Source of the DNA: Strongyloides papillosus
Lineage: Eukaryota > Nematoda > Chromadorea > Rhabditida > Strongyloididae
Reading direction: 5' to 3'
Assembly: GCA_005656395.1 (NCBI GenBank)
Contig: SRSI01000022.1
Coordinates: 1-64,000, forward strand
Length of the DNA stretch: 64,000 bases
Shown: positions 19,361-28,304 of the stretch, one piece after another
How the letters are laid out: each line of letters begins with the position of its first letter
How positions within the stretch are numbered: position 1 is the first letter of the stretch
Position numbers and translations under genes: made by a program
Notes under the pieces: generated by a model
The model's input: only the letters and a program-made list of their open reading frames with translations
Databases searched by the model: none
Told to the model about the DNA's origin: nothing

Positions 19361-22312
19361 CTAATTAGATGACATCTGGGGGTCCGACCCCCCTACTTGG
19401 ATTTCTTCACCTCCTGGTGAAGTTTTATACAGTTTTAGTTGTTTTATGTGGGCTACGTTGTATATTCTCTTACCTCTATTTGTTGTGTGGCTGATGCGTC
19501 CACTTTTAAGCAATTTACTTAGTTCGCAGTTGCCGGTTGTTTGATCGATGTTCATAATCACGTAGGGTCCATCATACTTATCCTTTAATTTGCTTTCATT
19601 GCCTACTCTTCCCATAATCCTTTTTAGTACTACTTCTCCAACTTTGAAGAAAGTGGGTTTGTTTATTTCCTTCTTACCTTGCCTATTTAGATTGTTGATA
19701 ACTGATGCAATCAGTCTTTCGTAATCCACTTGTAGCTCTGCATCATTTAAGTGATTCAACAAACGTAGATTCCTGTCCATCGGAGTTTTTCTTCGTCCAA
19801 ATATGACTTCATAGGGGATGGCTTTAGTGATTGAATGTATCTGATTGTTGTACGTATGAGATATGATGGGAGATATTAAGTCCCAATTCTCGTCCTCCTC
19901 GTAGCATGCTAATGTTTCATTTATGGTCCTGTTATACCGCTCTGCTTGCCCATTTGAATCGTGGTTATAAGGTACTGATTTCATTAACTTAATGCCTGAA
20001 TTATCCATAAAGTTGTGAAACTCCTTGCTTGAAAAATACGTAGCATTGTCCAACCTTATTGCTTTTGGGTACCCGAAGATTGTAAAAACGTTGATGATAA
20101 GTGTGTTGATTATAGTTTCAGATTTGGTATTTCTCATGGGTATCGATAGTGCATACTTAGAGAAATCGTCCACTATAACGAGTAGGTATTCGTTTTTCCT
20201 TTTTGTAGTTTGTAATCTTCCCCTTATATCCATATTTAGCCTTTCCCATGGCCTTGTAGCTGGCTCCCATGTGCCTGCCCAATTACATGTCGTATTCGGG
20301 TGGTGCTTTATCTTTTGGCATTTTTCACAGTTAATGTTAACTTGCATGTTCTCCCACCAATAATACCTCTTTATTAACTCTGTGAGCCTCCTATTCCCAA
20401 AGTGTGCTCCTAGGTAGAGATTTTCATGATATTCCTTAATTAATAGATTTCTAAACCTTTTTGGGACATAGATCTTCTCCCTTCCCATAACTTTGATGTA
20501 TCCCACTTCATCAATAATGTTAATTTGATCTCGATATTTCTCTTGTAATTCCTCAACTTCATCCTTTGATAATTTGAATAATTCCATTTTAATTGGAGGC
20601 TTCATTTCCCGACATTCTCTTTGCATCTCCCTCTTTAAGGTAATAGCTAGCACCTGTGGCTTTTTTAGTATCTCCTTCGGATTCCTTGAAAGTAAATCCG
20701 CTATCACGTTTGCTTTTCCTTCTTTGTAAAATATATTCAAATTGTGTGCCATCAATACCAGTTGGTAACGTCTTGATTTTGTTTGATTTTCTTTAGCTGA
20801 CTTAATTGCTAATAGGGCACGTTGGTCTGTGAAGATGTCTGTTACTTTCCCTTCTATATAGTACTTGAAAGATTTGATAGCAAAAACCAAAGCTAATGCT
20901 TCTTTCTCAACAATTTGCCATCCTCTTTCTATACTGTTTAAAGTCCTGCTCGCACATGCTATTAATCTCAGTTTCTTGTCTTCTTCATTCTCTTGTAACA
21001 AGACGGCTCCAACTGCATATTCTGACGCATCTGTGTGAATCACAAAGCTTCTATTCAAATCTGGAGGTGCCAATATTGGTGCTTCCTTTAATTTCTTCTT
21101 CAATGTTTCGAATGTCGTTTGTTGCTCCTCCTTCCAACTATACTCCTCTTTTTCAGATAATAGCTTAGTAAGTGGTGCTGCTAATTTTGCATAATTCAAG
21201 ATAAACCTCCTAAAGTAATTAGTCGCTCCTAAGAATGCTCGCAATTCTTTTCTATTTTTAGGTATAGTTAACTTGTTGATAGCCTCTACTTTCTTTTGAT
21301 TAATCTCTATTCCATCTTTGGAAACATAATGTCCCAAGAATTCAACTTTCTTCTGCCAGAAATTACACTTTCTTAGTTTAGCTTTCATACCTATCTCTTT
21401 TAATTTCTTGAAGACTCTTTCAACATCTTGAATATGGCTTTCTTCTTTTCCAAAAACAATGATATCATCCATATACGCAATAACATTTTCTCGCATATCT
21501 CCAAAGCTTTCCTCCATAACGCGTTGGAAGGTTGATGGACTTCCCGAGAGCCCCATAGGCGTCACATTATATTGGAAGAGTCCTTTCGGTGTTATAAATG
21601 CCGTGATTTCTTTGGACTTCTTCTCTATAGGGATTTGGAAAAAGCCAGAGGCTAGGTCGATTGTTGAATAGATTTCCTTTCCAGAAACTTTCTCCAGTAT
21701 ATCTTCAATTAATGGTAGTACTGAAGTTTCGTCTTTCGTAACTAAATTCACTTCTCTATAATCCACGACCTTCCTCCAATCTCCTGTCTTCTTCTTAACC
21801 ATTAGTACAGGTGAGGCCCATGGAGACCTGGATTTCTCTATTTGTCCATCCTTAAGCATGTCGTCAAGAATGGTCATCATGGCTTCTTCTTGCTCTGGTC
21901 GATACTTTCTCAGGGGTTTTCTAACTATCTTAGAGTCTTCTTTGAGATTGATCTCATGTTTGATCATCACTGTGTATCTTCCTGGATCATTCATATATTC
22001 GTAGAAGATATCTTCGTATTTCAAGATTAGAGTTTGAAGTTGTTTAGGTATTTCTATAATAGCGAGCATCTCTTTGTTACTCAAGGGTTTCGTTCTTCGT
22101 GAATCCGGAAGATCTTCTTCCCATTGAGCTTCTGGAGCAACATATTCATCTTCTGCTGAGATAATTTCATCGGGTTTCAATTGAATTGCTAAGCAAACTG
22201 AAGTATTCTTAAGAATATTAATAGGTTTTGTCCCAAACTTCCAGAGATGTATGGTCGTTCGGTTATTCTTGATGTCGTTAACACCTTTGATTGGAGTAAT
22301 CTCAGGTGGCAT
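19361..22312 (-). CDS. Element B pol: reverse transcriptase, RNase H, integrase
   Basis: 983 residues, uninterrupted. RT: WRKVVDYREVN near residue 180, then YSTIDLASGFFQIPI and IAYMDDIIVFG (YMDD near 281), YFRRFILNYAKLAAPLT. RNase H: FVIHTDASEYAVGAVLL near 429 and VIADLLSRNP. Integrase: zinc-binding HFGNRRLTELIKRYYWW plus CEKCQ near 664; catalytic core with MDIRG (about 696), RLDNATYFSS (about 754) and NGQAERYNRTI (Glu about 788). The C-terminus has DKYDGPYVIM, close to the usual gypsy integrase end. All catalytic acidic residues are present. The frame is open upstream of ATG 22312 and is -1 relative to protease, which ends in TAA at 22372, so a -1 frameshift or indel separates them. Confidence 0.95.
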   Translation of the reverse strand: MPPEITPIKGVNDIKNNRTTIHLWKFGTKPINILKNTSVCLAIQLKPDEIISAEDEYVAPEAQWEEDLPDSRRTKPLSNKEMLAIIEIPKQLQTLILKYEDIFYEYMNDPGRYTVMIKHEINLKEDSKIVRKPLRKYRPEQEEAMMTILDDMLKDGQIEKSRSPWASPVLMVKKKTGDWRKVVDYREVNLVTKDETSVLPLIEDILEKVSGKEIYSTIDLASGFFQIPIEKKSKEITAFITPKGLFQYNVTPMGLSGSPSTFQRVMEESFGDMRENVIAYMDDIIVFGKEESHIQDVERVFKKLKEIGMKAKLRKCNFWQKKVEFLGHYVSKDGIEINQKKVEAINKLTIPKNRKELRAFLGATNYFRRFILNYAKLAAPLTKLLSEKEEYSWKEEQQTTFETLKKKLKEAPILAPPDLNRSFVIHTDASEYAVGAVLLQENEEDKKLRLIACASRTLNSIERGWQIVEKEALALVFAIKSFKYYIEGKVTDIFTDQRALLAIKSAKENQTKSRRYQLVLMAHNLNIFYKEGKANVIADLLSRNPKEILKKPQVLAITLKREMQRECREMKPPIKMELFKLSKDEVEELQEKYRDQINIIDEVGYIKVMGREKIYVPKRFRNLLIKEYHENLYLGAHFGNRRLTELIKRYYWWENMQVNINCEKCQKIKHHPNTTCNWAGTWEPATRPWERLNMDIRGRLQTTKRKNEYLLVIVDDFSKYALSIPMRNTKSETIINTLIINVFTIFGYPKAIRLDNATYFSSKEFHNFMDNSGIKLMKSVPYNHDSNGQAERYNRTINETLACYEEDENWDLISPIISHTYNNQIHSITKAIPYEVIFGRRKTPMDRNLRLLNHLNDAELQVDYERLIASVINNLNRQGKKEINKPTFFKVGEVVLKRIMGRVGNESKLKDKYDGPYVIMNIDQTTGNCELSKLLKSGRISHTTNRGKRIYNVAHIKQLKLYKTSPGGEEIQVGGSDPQMSSN

Positions 22313-22371
22313 TGTCGTTCGTTTATTTTTCGTGATGTACAGGAGACCATCGCCAATGGGTGATCTCCCTT

Positions 22372-22770
22372 TTAGTGAAAATTCATCCCTTTTCCAGGTT
22401 GCAATGTAGTATTGGCAGTTGCCACCAAAACCAAATTCCTATGAGGATCAGCCCAGGCCTTAGGGATTATTGAATTTCCTATGGTAACTGTATGTTTTTC
22501 GTAATTGTGGACATATTTGGAATATTTAGATAAAAAGGTTCTACCTATTATAATATTCAAGGTTAAATCTGGAACTATGTAGAACCGTTCTTCTGTTTCC
22601 CTTAAATTAACTGTGCAAACTTTCAATAACGTAACACCTTTGAATTTAATTCTATCATGAGTGTTGTCCACCCAGGCATCTGTTGGTTCAACTGGTGGGC
22701 TTCCAAATAGTATCCATTGTTCCTCACTTATTAGTGAGACATCACTTCCATCGTCGATAAACACTTGCGT
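22372..22770 (-). CDS. Element B retropepsin
   Basis: About 130 residues starting directly after TAG 22771-22773 and in frame with gag. Pattern VFIDDGSDVSLIS ... LNIIIGRTFLS is a retroviral-type aspartic protease with the flap and the I-I-G-R-x-F-L motif. The active-site triplet reads D-D-G instead of D-T/S-G, which would be unusual for an active enzyme. It ends in TAA (22372-22374) 20 codons before the RT ATG, in another frame. Confidence 0.8.
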   Translation of the reverse strand, partial: TQVFIDDGSDVSLISEEQWILFGSPPVEPTDAWVDNTHDRIKFKGVTLLKVCTVNLRETEERFYIVPDLTLNIIIGRTFLSKYSKYVHNYEKHTVTIGNSIIPKAWADPHRNLVLVATANTTLQPGKGMNFH

Positions 22771-24717
22771 CTATTTCCCATGTACGTTCATTAAAATTGT
22801 TGGTGTGTGTCTAAATCTGTCGAGCAATGTTATTCTAACCATTAATGCATATCCCGCTTGAATTGCTGCTTCCCTCAACTTTTCATCATCTTCATCGAAT
22901 GGTAACACATCTGTGTCACATAGTTCTAGATCCCTCTTCTTTTCACTGTTGCTCTTAGACTTGTATTTTGACCCTTTTCTCTCCAATGTCTGCATTTCTA
23001 GAGATTCTTCATCTGTATCTGAAATTTGTCTTGGGGCTGTCCGAGGTCTGTGATCTGAAGCGTGAACAGAATATTCGTCCTCTGCTCTTCCCCTTATTCT
23101 CTTCAATACGGAGCTTATCATGTCGTTGACAACTCTTCGTTTGTAGTATGCTCCCAGGATAACAGAAACACAGACTGCTAACACTCCAATAGCTTCCATT
23201 CCTTCAGCTACATTGAAAGAATTCATTAATGCATCCACGACTCCTTTAACGTCGTTCTCCTTAGACTTCTCTATTAAATCATAGAGGCTTTTCTTAAGTT
23301 CTTCAGCCTTTAATTCCTTTGCTAAATCGGTCGTCCTTAAAGGATAGTTCCCAATAGATCCTATGATGCTTGGGGACGTTGAGAATGGGATGTTTGCAAT
23401 TGGTGTTCTTATTTGAGGTACTATATTTAATCGTGCAGATGGCATTCCCCTGGGCATTGGGTCTTTTCCACCGGATGTCGCTGATATGACTGATTCATAT
23501 CTAGTTGATCCTCTCGATATAGCTGTCTCTGCTGAATCTTCGAAGTCTCGATCTTCGTTCGACTTCGTGAAAGTAGAATAATTTTCAAAGGGGTCTTCAC
23601 CCTCGCGATGTTCTTGTATTGCTAGGTCAATTTCACTACGGAGTTCCTCTCTATCTAATTCCAAGTTGATGGCAGCTTCCTCTGGTCCAGCATCTACTTT
23701 CTTCTTCATTTCCTCATACTTGGCAATGTGCTTCACTTTTAATTCTTTCAATTTTTGGTCGGTGATCCCATTGTTCATGTAATACTGCAAATGTGCATAG
23801 GGGACTGAGTTGATATCCGCTGGTGGGTGGTTTGCCTTAATTCGGCTAAGCACATATTCATTCCATGCCAGCCAGTGAATTCCTCTGGGATCCCCTCCGG
23901 CAAAAAGTTCCATTTCTAGTTGTTCCCAGACTGGCGCCTCGCCATTGAAACTTACTGTTGTATTCATTGGTACATAGCAATCATTGGTATGGGGGTTTCT
24001 GAACCCATCTTTCCTGTAATCGCATTGGCATTCAGCATAATTACTCCTTCCCGCTATAAAAGATATTTTCTCCAAGCCTTTAGTAGGGTAGAAAAACATT
24101 CCATCTCCCATCATCGGTATGAATCGAACAATTTGGCAGCCTTTCTCGTGATTTGTAACCTTAAAAATATCCGTTACAATCATGGGTTCGGAATGGTATT
24201 TCTCTGCTCCAACTTCTTCTCCTAATATCCCCAAAACTCCAAGGATCAAAGTCATAATGACAGCTAGAGATGCAGCAGCAATCTTTGATATACTTGAATT
24301 TGATTTCCCTCTTGATTGTGGTCTTTTTCCATAGCAATATTGGATAAGATGTCCGCTTTTCCCACAGTGCTGGCAGGCGACGGGGGGTCTTCGGCATTCG
24401 TTTTTGAGGTGCCCCTTAAATCCGCAGTTGTGACATACAAGTGACTTCCTATCCTTGGGGTATTCAGCAGGTTGTGACATTCTTCCGACTAATACTCTTC
24501 TGGTTCCTGCCTTATTCATTCTCTCAATTAGCTCTTGTTTCGCCTCTCGGTCATCCAACTCCTTTTCGTAATTTTCAGCAATGGTCATGGCTGTTTCCAA
24601 ACACTTCGCGTGATCTGGGATGATTGGCATCTTCTCTCTCAGCTCTTTTGTTAGACTTGCAATATAGGTGTTCACGATCTCAACCCTCCAATAGTCTCCC
24701 CTTTCTGCTTCTGTCAT
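22771..24717 (-). CDS. Element B gag C-terminal part fused to a membrane-type segment
   Basis: 648 residues between two in-frame TAG codons. Residues 1-90 finish the Gag helical region. Two CCHC zinc knuckles follow (CHNCGFKGHLKNEC 95-108 and CQHCGKSGHLIQYC 115-128). A hydrophobic helix lies at about 146-166 (IAAASLAVIMTLILGVLGILG). Then come about 350 polar residues with cysteines at 194, 230, 232 and 247, an N-T-T glycosylation-type site at 252 and several tryptophans. A second hydrophobic helix is near 520-540 (IGVLAVCVSVILGAYYKRR) and ends in basic residues, followed by an acidic tail leading into protease. So a lumenal or extracellular-type domain with two membrane helices sits between nucleocapsid and protease. 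No known env family is recognised; membrane insertion is inferred from composition. Confidence 0.85.
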   Translation of the reverse strand: MTEAERGDYWRVEIVNTYIASLTKELREKMPIIPDHAKCLETAMTIAENYEKELDDREAKQELIERMNKAGTRRVLVGRMSQPAEYPKDRKSLVCHNCGFKGHLKNECRRPPVACQHCGKSGHLIQYCYGKRPQSRGKSNSSISKIAAASLAVIMTLILGVLGILGEEVGAEKYHSEPMIVTDIFKVTNHEKGCQIVRFIPMMGDGMFFYPTKGLEKISFIAGRSNYAECQCDYRKDGFRNPHTNDCYVPMNTTVSFNGEAPVWEQLEMELFAGGDPRGIHWLAWNEYVLSRIKANHPPADINSVPYAHLQYYMNNGITDQKLKELKVKHIAKYEEMKKKVDAGPEEAAINLELDREELRSEIDLAIQEHREGEDPFENYSTFTKSNEDRDFEDSAETAISRGSTRYESVISATSGGKDPMPRGMPSARLNIVPQIRTPIANIPFSTSPSIIGSIGNYPLRTTDLAKELKAEELKKSLYDLIEKSKENDVKGVVDALMNSFNVAEGMEAIGVLAVCVSVILGAYYKRRVVNDMISSVLKRIRGRAEDEYSVHASDHRPRTAPRQISDTDEESLEMQTLERKGSKYKSKSNSEKKRDLELCDTDVLPFDEDDEKLREAAIQAGYALMVRITLLDRFRHTPTILMNVHGK

Positions 24718-24726
24718 AGCTTTCCG

Positions 24727-25179
24727 CTACAAAGAGTTTTCGTAGTCCGGGTAAATTTCGGCAAGCTTATTCCTATACCTGAGATTGTAGTCCCTTACAG
24801 CTTCGTCCATTCTCTGCTTCCACCCTCTCATAGCTCGTAAGTTGAAATTGTTTTTGACGTACTTCTCATAGACAGCTTTGACAACCTTGATAAGATATCC
24901 GAATTGGCATCCCGGGCTGACGGCTCTCCACTTTCGATAACACGTATAAAGACTGTTCCCGAGTGGTTGGTGTAGCAGACGCTCGAATCGGTCCTTCAGC
25001 TCCTCTCTCAGGTTCTCTCTTTCAATGATGTCGGGCAAAACTTCCTTGATAACGGTAATGTTGGTCCGGAAAAACAGTTCGACGACTAGGGCGGTTGGAT
25101 TCTTGTCCTCCGGATTCATGAACTGGTGCAGAGGCTTCAGGCCATTTCCTCCACGGTTTGCTTTGTTTAGCCTTTCCAT
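24727..25179 (-). CDS. Element B gag N-terminal part
   Basis: 150 residues from ATG 25179 to TAG 24727-24729; the same frame continues through the next ORF. Helical, with a tryptophan-rich gag-like stretch (CYRKWRAVSPGCQFGYLIK, RAMRGWKQRMDEAVRDY). The continuity of Gag character across the stop suggests that the TAG is either a recent lesion or a recoded codon. Confidence 0.75.
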   Translation of the reverse strand: MERLNKANRGGNGLKPLHQFMNPEDKNPTALVVELFFRTNITVIKEVLPDIIERENLREELKDRFERLLHQPLGNSLYTCYRKWRAVSPGCQFGYLIKVVKAVYEKYVKNNFNLRAMRGWKQRMDEAVRDYNLRYRNKLAEIYPDYENSL

Positions 25180-25363
25180 TGTAGTAGGTGATAGAACAAT
25201 ATCTATAATGAAGGATAATAAAAGATAATGAAAGATTTGATAAAATTGATGCCACTTCTGAGATTTCTTTGATTTTTATACAATTCTTCTGAGGTGGAGT
25301 CTCATTCTTTAGTTTAATGTTTTGAAGATGGCTTGAAAGCCTTTTGTTTTGTGACGGGTGCAA

Positions 25364-26062
25364 ATCGTTTCTATTTCGAGCTAATTACGTTTTGAGAAAA
25401 TTTTAATTCCCAAGAGCTAAGAGGATTTGTCATGGATTTCGTAATCTTTTCGTTTTCACATCGTTTAATGTGACTTCTGATGTTTTGATTCTCATCCATT
25501 ATCTCCATTAAATAACTACCTCCTGCATTCTTATCATTCTTTTCTGATTTCTTGTAAAAACAAACATTTTTGAAATTTTCTAGAATATTCTTTTACAGCG
25601 CGCTTCTTTTAACGTTTGTTTCTCCAGTCATGTCAGAATGAAATTGTTAAGAATACGTTAACCATTTATTCCTTATTCATGCCTAGCTTGTTTTCTCGGT
25701 CTCCTACCGTTACTCCTAGACGCTTACCTGGTAGAAGAATTATGGCGTGCACGCCTTTCCCGAGGATCATGTTCTCCTTATTTGTTACTATTAATCCTTA
25801 TTCGTCCCAATTCCAGCTATTCGTCAACAGCTAGTTCTTCTACCTTAACAATACTACATTTCCATGATCTTCCCATCTCACCGCATTCAACCTTCTGTAC
25901 TTCCCTGATTTGTACAATATACGGTGGCTCCTCCATTTCTCACCGGCTCTAGTTTCCCCTTTTTGTTTAACAATTAACCTGCCGGTGGCTCCTCCAGGTA
26001 GTTATCTTCGAAATCCATGCAGCTTTCTCCCGCTATTCATAGGGTCCATCTCGGTGGAACCT
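25364..26062 (-). other. Leader of element B
   Basis: Non-coding sequence between the 5' LTR and gag, more C/T-rich on the plus strand than its surroundings. The motif AGGTTCCACCGA (minus strand, 26051-26062) adjoins the LTR and matches that of element A. Confidence 0.6.
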
Positions 26063-26275
26063 CGTTATGGCAGTCGATCTTTAGTTCAGATGAAACAAGA
26101 ATATAAAAGAAAGTAAAATTAACATTTTATTATAATCATACAATTAGACAAACACCAATAACATCTTAAAAACCAGAGGGTACTAAGACTGAATAAAATA
26201 AGGATAAGTTAGGTATTTATATGGGGTTAAAAGTGGGCGGATGATTTTGGATAAGAATAAGTGGTGTCCATTACG
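26063..26275 (-). repeat. 5' LTR of element B
   Basis: 213 bp, three differences from the 16352-16564 copy. An integrase fragment of a related element abuts its outer side. Confidence 0.85.
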
Positions 26276-26537
26276 GAGGTTTTCATGACTTATTTCTATT
26301 TTCTTGTTATTCAAACGATTTAATAGTCCGAGAATTCTTTTTATCGTAATCTTTTTTCTTCCAAATATCACTTTTACGTACAGCTTTTGTAATTGCATGT
26401 ACTTGATAATTGTATTCGTATGTGGCTACTAGAACTATTAAATCCCAATCCTCATCTGCTTCGTAGCATGCAATTATTTTATTAATTGTTCTATTGTATC
26501 TTTCTACTATTTGATAGTTGATCAGATTAGTTAGCAT
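26276..26537 (-). pseudogene. Integrase fragment of an element B relative
   Basis: The minus strand reads VERYNRTINKIIACYEADED WDLI (broken here by a space), ITKAVRKSDIW and LLNRLNNK, colinear with the Glu-containing end of the element B integrase (ERYNRTINETLACYEEDENW). It is shifted in frame once and runs straight into the LTR at 26275. A relic of an older copy or of a tandem arrangement. Confidence 0.8.
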
Positions 26538-26890
26538 TTATTTTTTATTTAATTGTTGATTGTTACTAATTATAGTATTTTATACTAATTATTCTGCTTA
26601 TATACAATAAATTGATCATTAATGGAATAATGCTAACATGCATTTATCTATTGCGGAATATTACAAACTCCTGAGCATTTTAAATACTATGTGGTTTCAT
26701 TCTATTGTAATGATGTATAAAAACTTTGTATATTCCAAGTTTTTGTAAAATCCACCCCTCTTCAAAGAATTTTTTATTGTATATTCTTTATTTATAGATA
26801 TATTCTAATTCATTTTACATGCAGTACTTATACAATTGATTTAAATATTTAATTCATATTGTCTTTATAATTAGCCCACTGGAACTTGTA
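26538..26890. other. No gene seen
   Basis: AT-rich interval between the integrase fragment and the direct repeat. Confidence 0.5.
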
Positions 26891-27740
26891 TAGACAGTTT
26901 GTCACGCTTATATGTTAAAAAAATTAAATGTCGAGTGATTAAGATTAATTTATAAGCAGATCAATTCCATGTATCTCTTTTTTTAAGAGACAATAATCTA
27001 TAAGTACACATTTCTTATCAAATGAAATTTCGCTTCAGGAAGGCTTTCTGTATACCAAATAGATAACAACAACAAATTAAAGTTTATTAGATATGGAGAG
27101 CAAATGCATTAAACTTTGTAAAAATATACAATAACTAAAGATTTTAAAATTAAATTGCCTTTCAAATATTTAACACACCAAAACTAAAAATTCACTTGAA
27201 AAATTTTGAAGTAATAGCATTAGAATATTTTAGTTTTTTTTCATTTTTATTCTTTTAACAAATTATTTTTATTTAAGCTTACTTTGTCAAATGTTTTTAA
27301 CATGTGATTGACAAACTTTAAAAATTGTTGCTGTTGAAAATTAAATTTATTAGTAAATATGTAAAACAATTACTATTCATCTCAGTAAAACTTGGATTTT
27401 ATAAAAATTATCTCTTTTAATGTTTTTTTTTTCAGTCTTTTATCAATAGAATATTAAGAAAATACTTTGAAATAAATAGAAATAAGGCTCAGATCTTGGT
27501 TTACAGTTTTAACAAGAGAATTTATTTATATGTCTAATAGCCTTTAAGTTACAACGGATTTATTTGTTGTTTGTTAATATCATCATAATAATACTTTACA
27601 AGAAGTGTATTTTATGAATAAAACAGTTTTGAGTTCTTTTCAATTTCAAGCAATGCAATCTCGTTTTTAAAATATTTATTTAATTAACATAATTGCTTTC
27701 AATAAATTTGAAAAATAAAAAATTTTGTTTTTAAAGTAAT
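26891..27740. repeat. 850-bp dispersed repeat, copy 1
   Basis: Begins tagacagtttgtcacgctta and aligns throughout with 30686-31537 in direct orientation (roughly 80-85% by eye). A 120-bp piece also occurs at 61988-62105 (cagataaattccatgtatct). No ORF. Confidence 0.85.
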
Positions 27741-27745
27741 CGGCC

Positions 27746-28000
27746 TTAGACCCGCTTTCGGCAGGCCATAGCTGGTTCACCAATTCAAAAAAATTTATCA
27801 AATTTAAACAATGCTATGTTGAAGACAAAACTGATTTTTGTGTGAAAAATAAATAAAATGTGAAAAAATTATAGCTAAAGTTAGTACTACTCGTTTCGCT
27901 GGTAAGCTATAAACTTCGTTAGACCCTTATTTTCTAAGTTAGACGTAAATCTATATAAAAGATTTTATTTTCGTTAAGTCATGACGGGAAAAAGGACAAT
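27746..28000. mobile_element. End fragment of the 57.6-kb TIR element family
   Basis: Starts ttagacccgctttcggcagg, matching the inverted repeats at 57637 and 59774, and contains part of the internal repeat unit in reverse (aacttcgttagaccctt). Heavily deleted copy. Confidence 0.75.
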
Positions 28001-28304
28001 CGCTTGTACATGGGTAAGCGAAATAGCATTTTTAAAATAAAGAAAAAAAAGTATGGTTAATCATGGACAAGCAAATGTCTACCGTCTCATTAAAGATAAA
28101 AAGAAAGAAAATATGAGGAAAATATTTTATTTAAGATTAAGACAAAACTCAGATAAAAATGTAAATAACTTAGGTATTTATACTAGAAAAAGGGGGACGA
28201 ATCATGAGTGTAACAAAGAAGATGGTAATCATTTCGATGTGTCACCTCATAGCATTTTATTGTGTTGTAGTGTATTTTTGATATTACTTGTGTCTGATAT
28301 GATG

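Larger units (their letters stand above)
16352..26275 (-). mobile_element. Element B: Ty3/gypsy-type LTR retrotransposon with extra membrane segment and 3' accessory ORFs
   Basis: LTRs at 26275-26063 (5') and 16564-16352 (3') are 213 bp each and differ at three positions. Minus-strand order: LTR, primer-site-like motif, leader, gag with two zinc knuckles plus a membrane-type segment (25179-22771), protease (22770-22372), RT-RNase H-integrase (22312-19361), two small ORFs (18940-18329), a TIR element nested in the 3' region (16892-17941), PPT and LTR. Frames are interrupted only by TAG codons and one protease/RT frame change. No target-site duplication is visible. Confidence 0.9.

Noticed and set aside
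20025..22030. Plus-strand ORFs of 60-112 aa opposite element B pol
   Set aside because: Antisense shadows of a 983-codon gene with complete RT and integrase motifs.
24161..24397. Alternative minus-strand frame with its own Cys residues
   Set aside because: Overlaps the zinc-knuckle frame, lacks a domain of its own.
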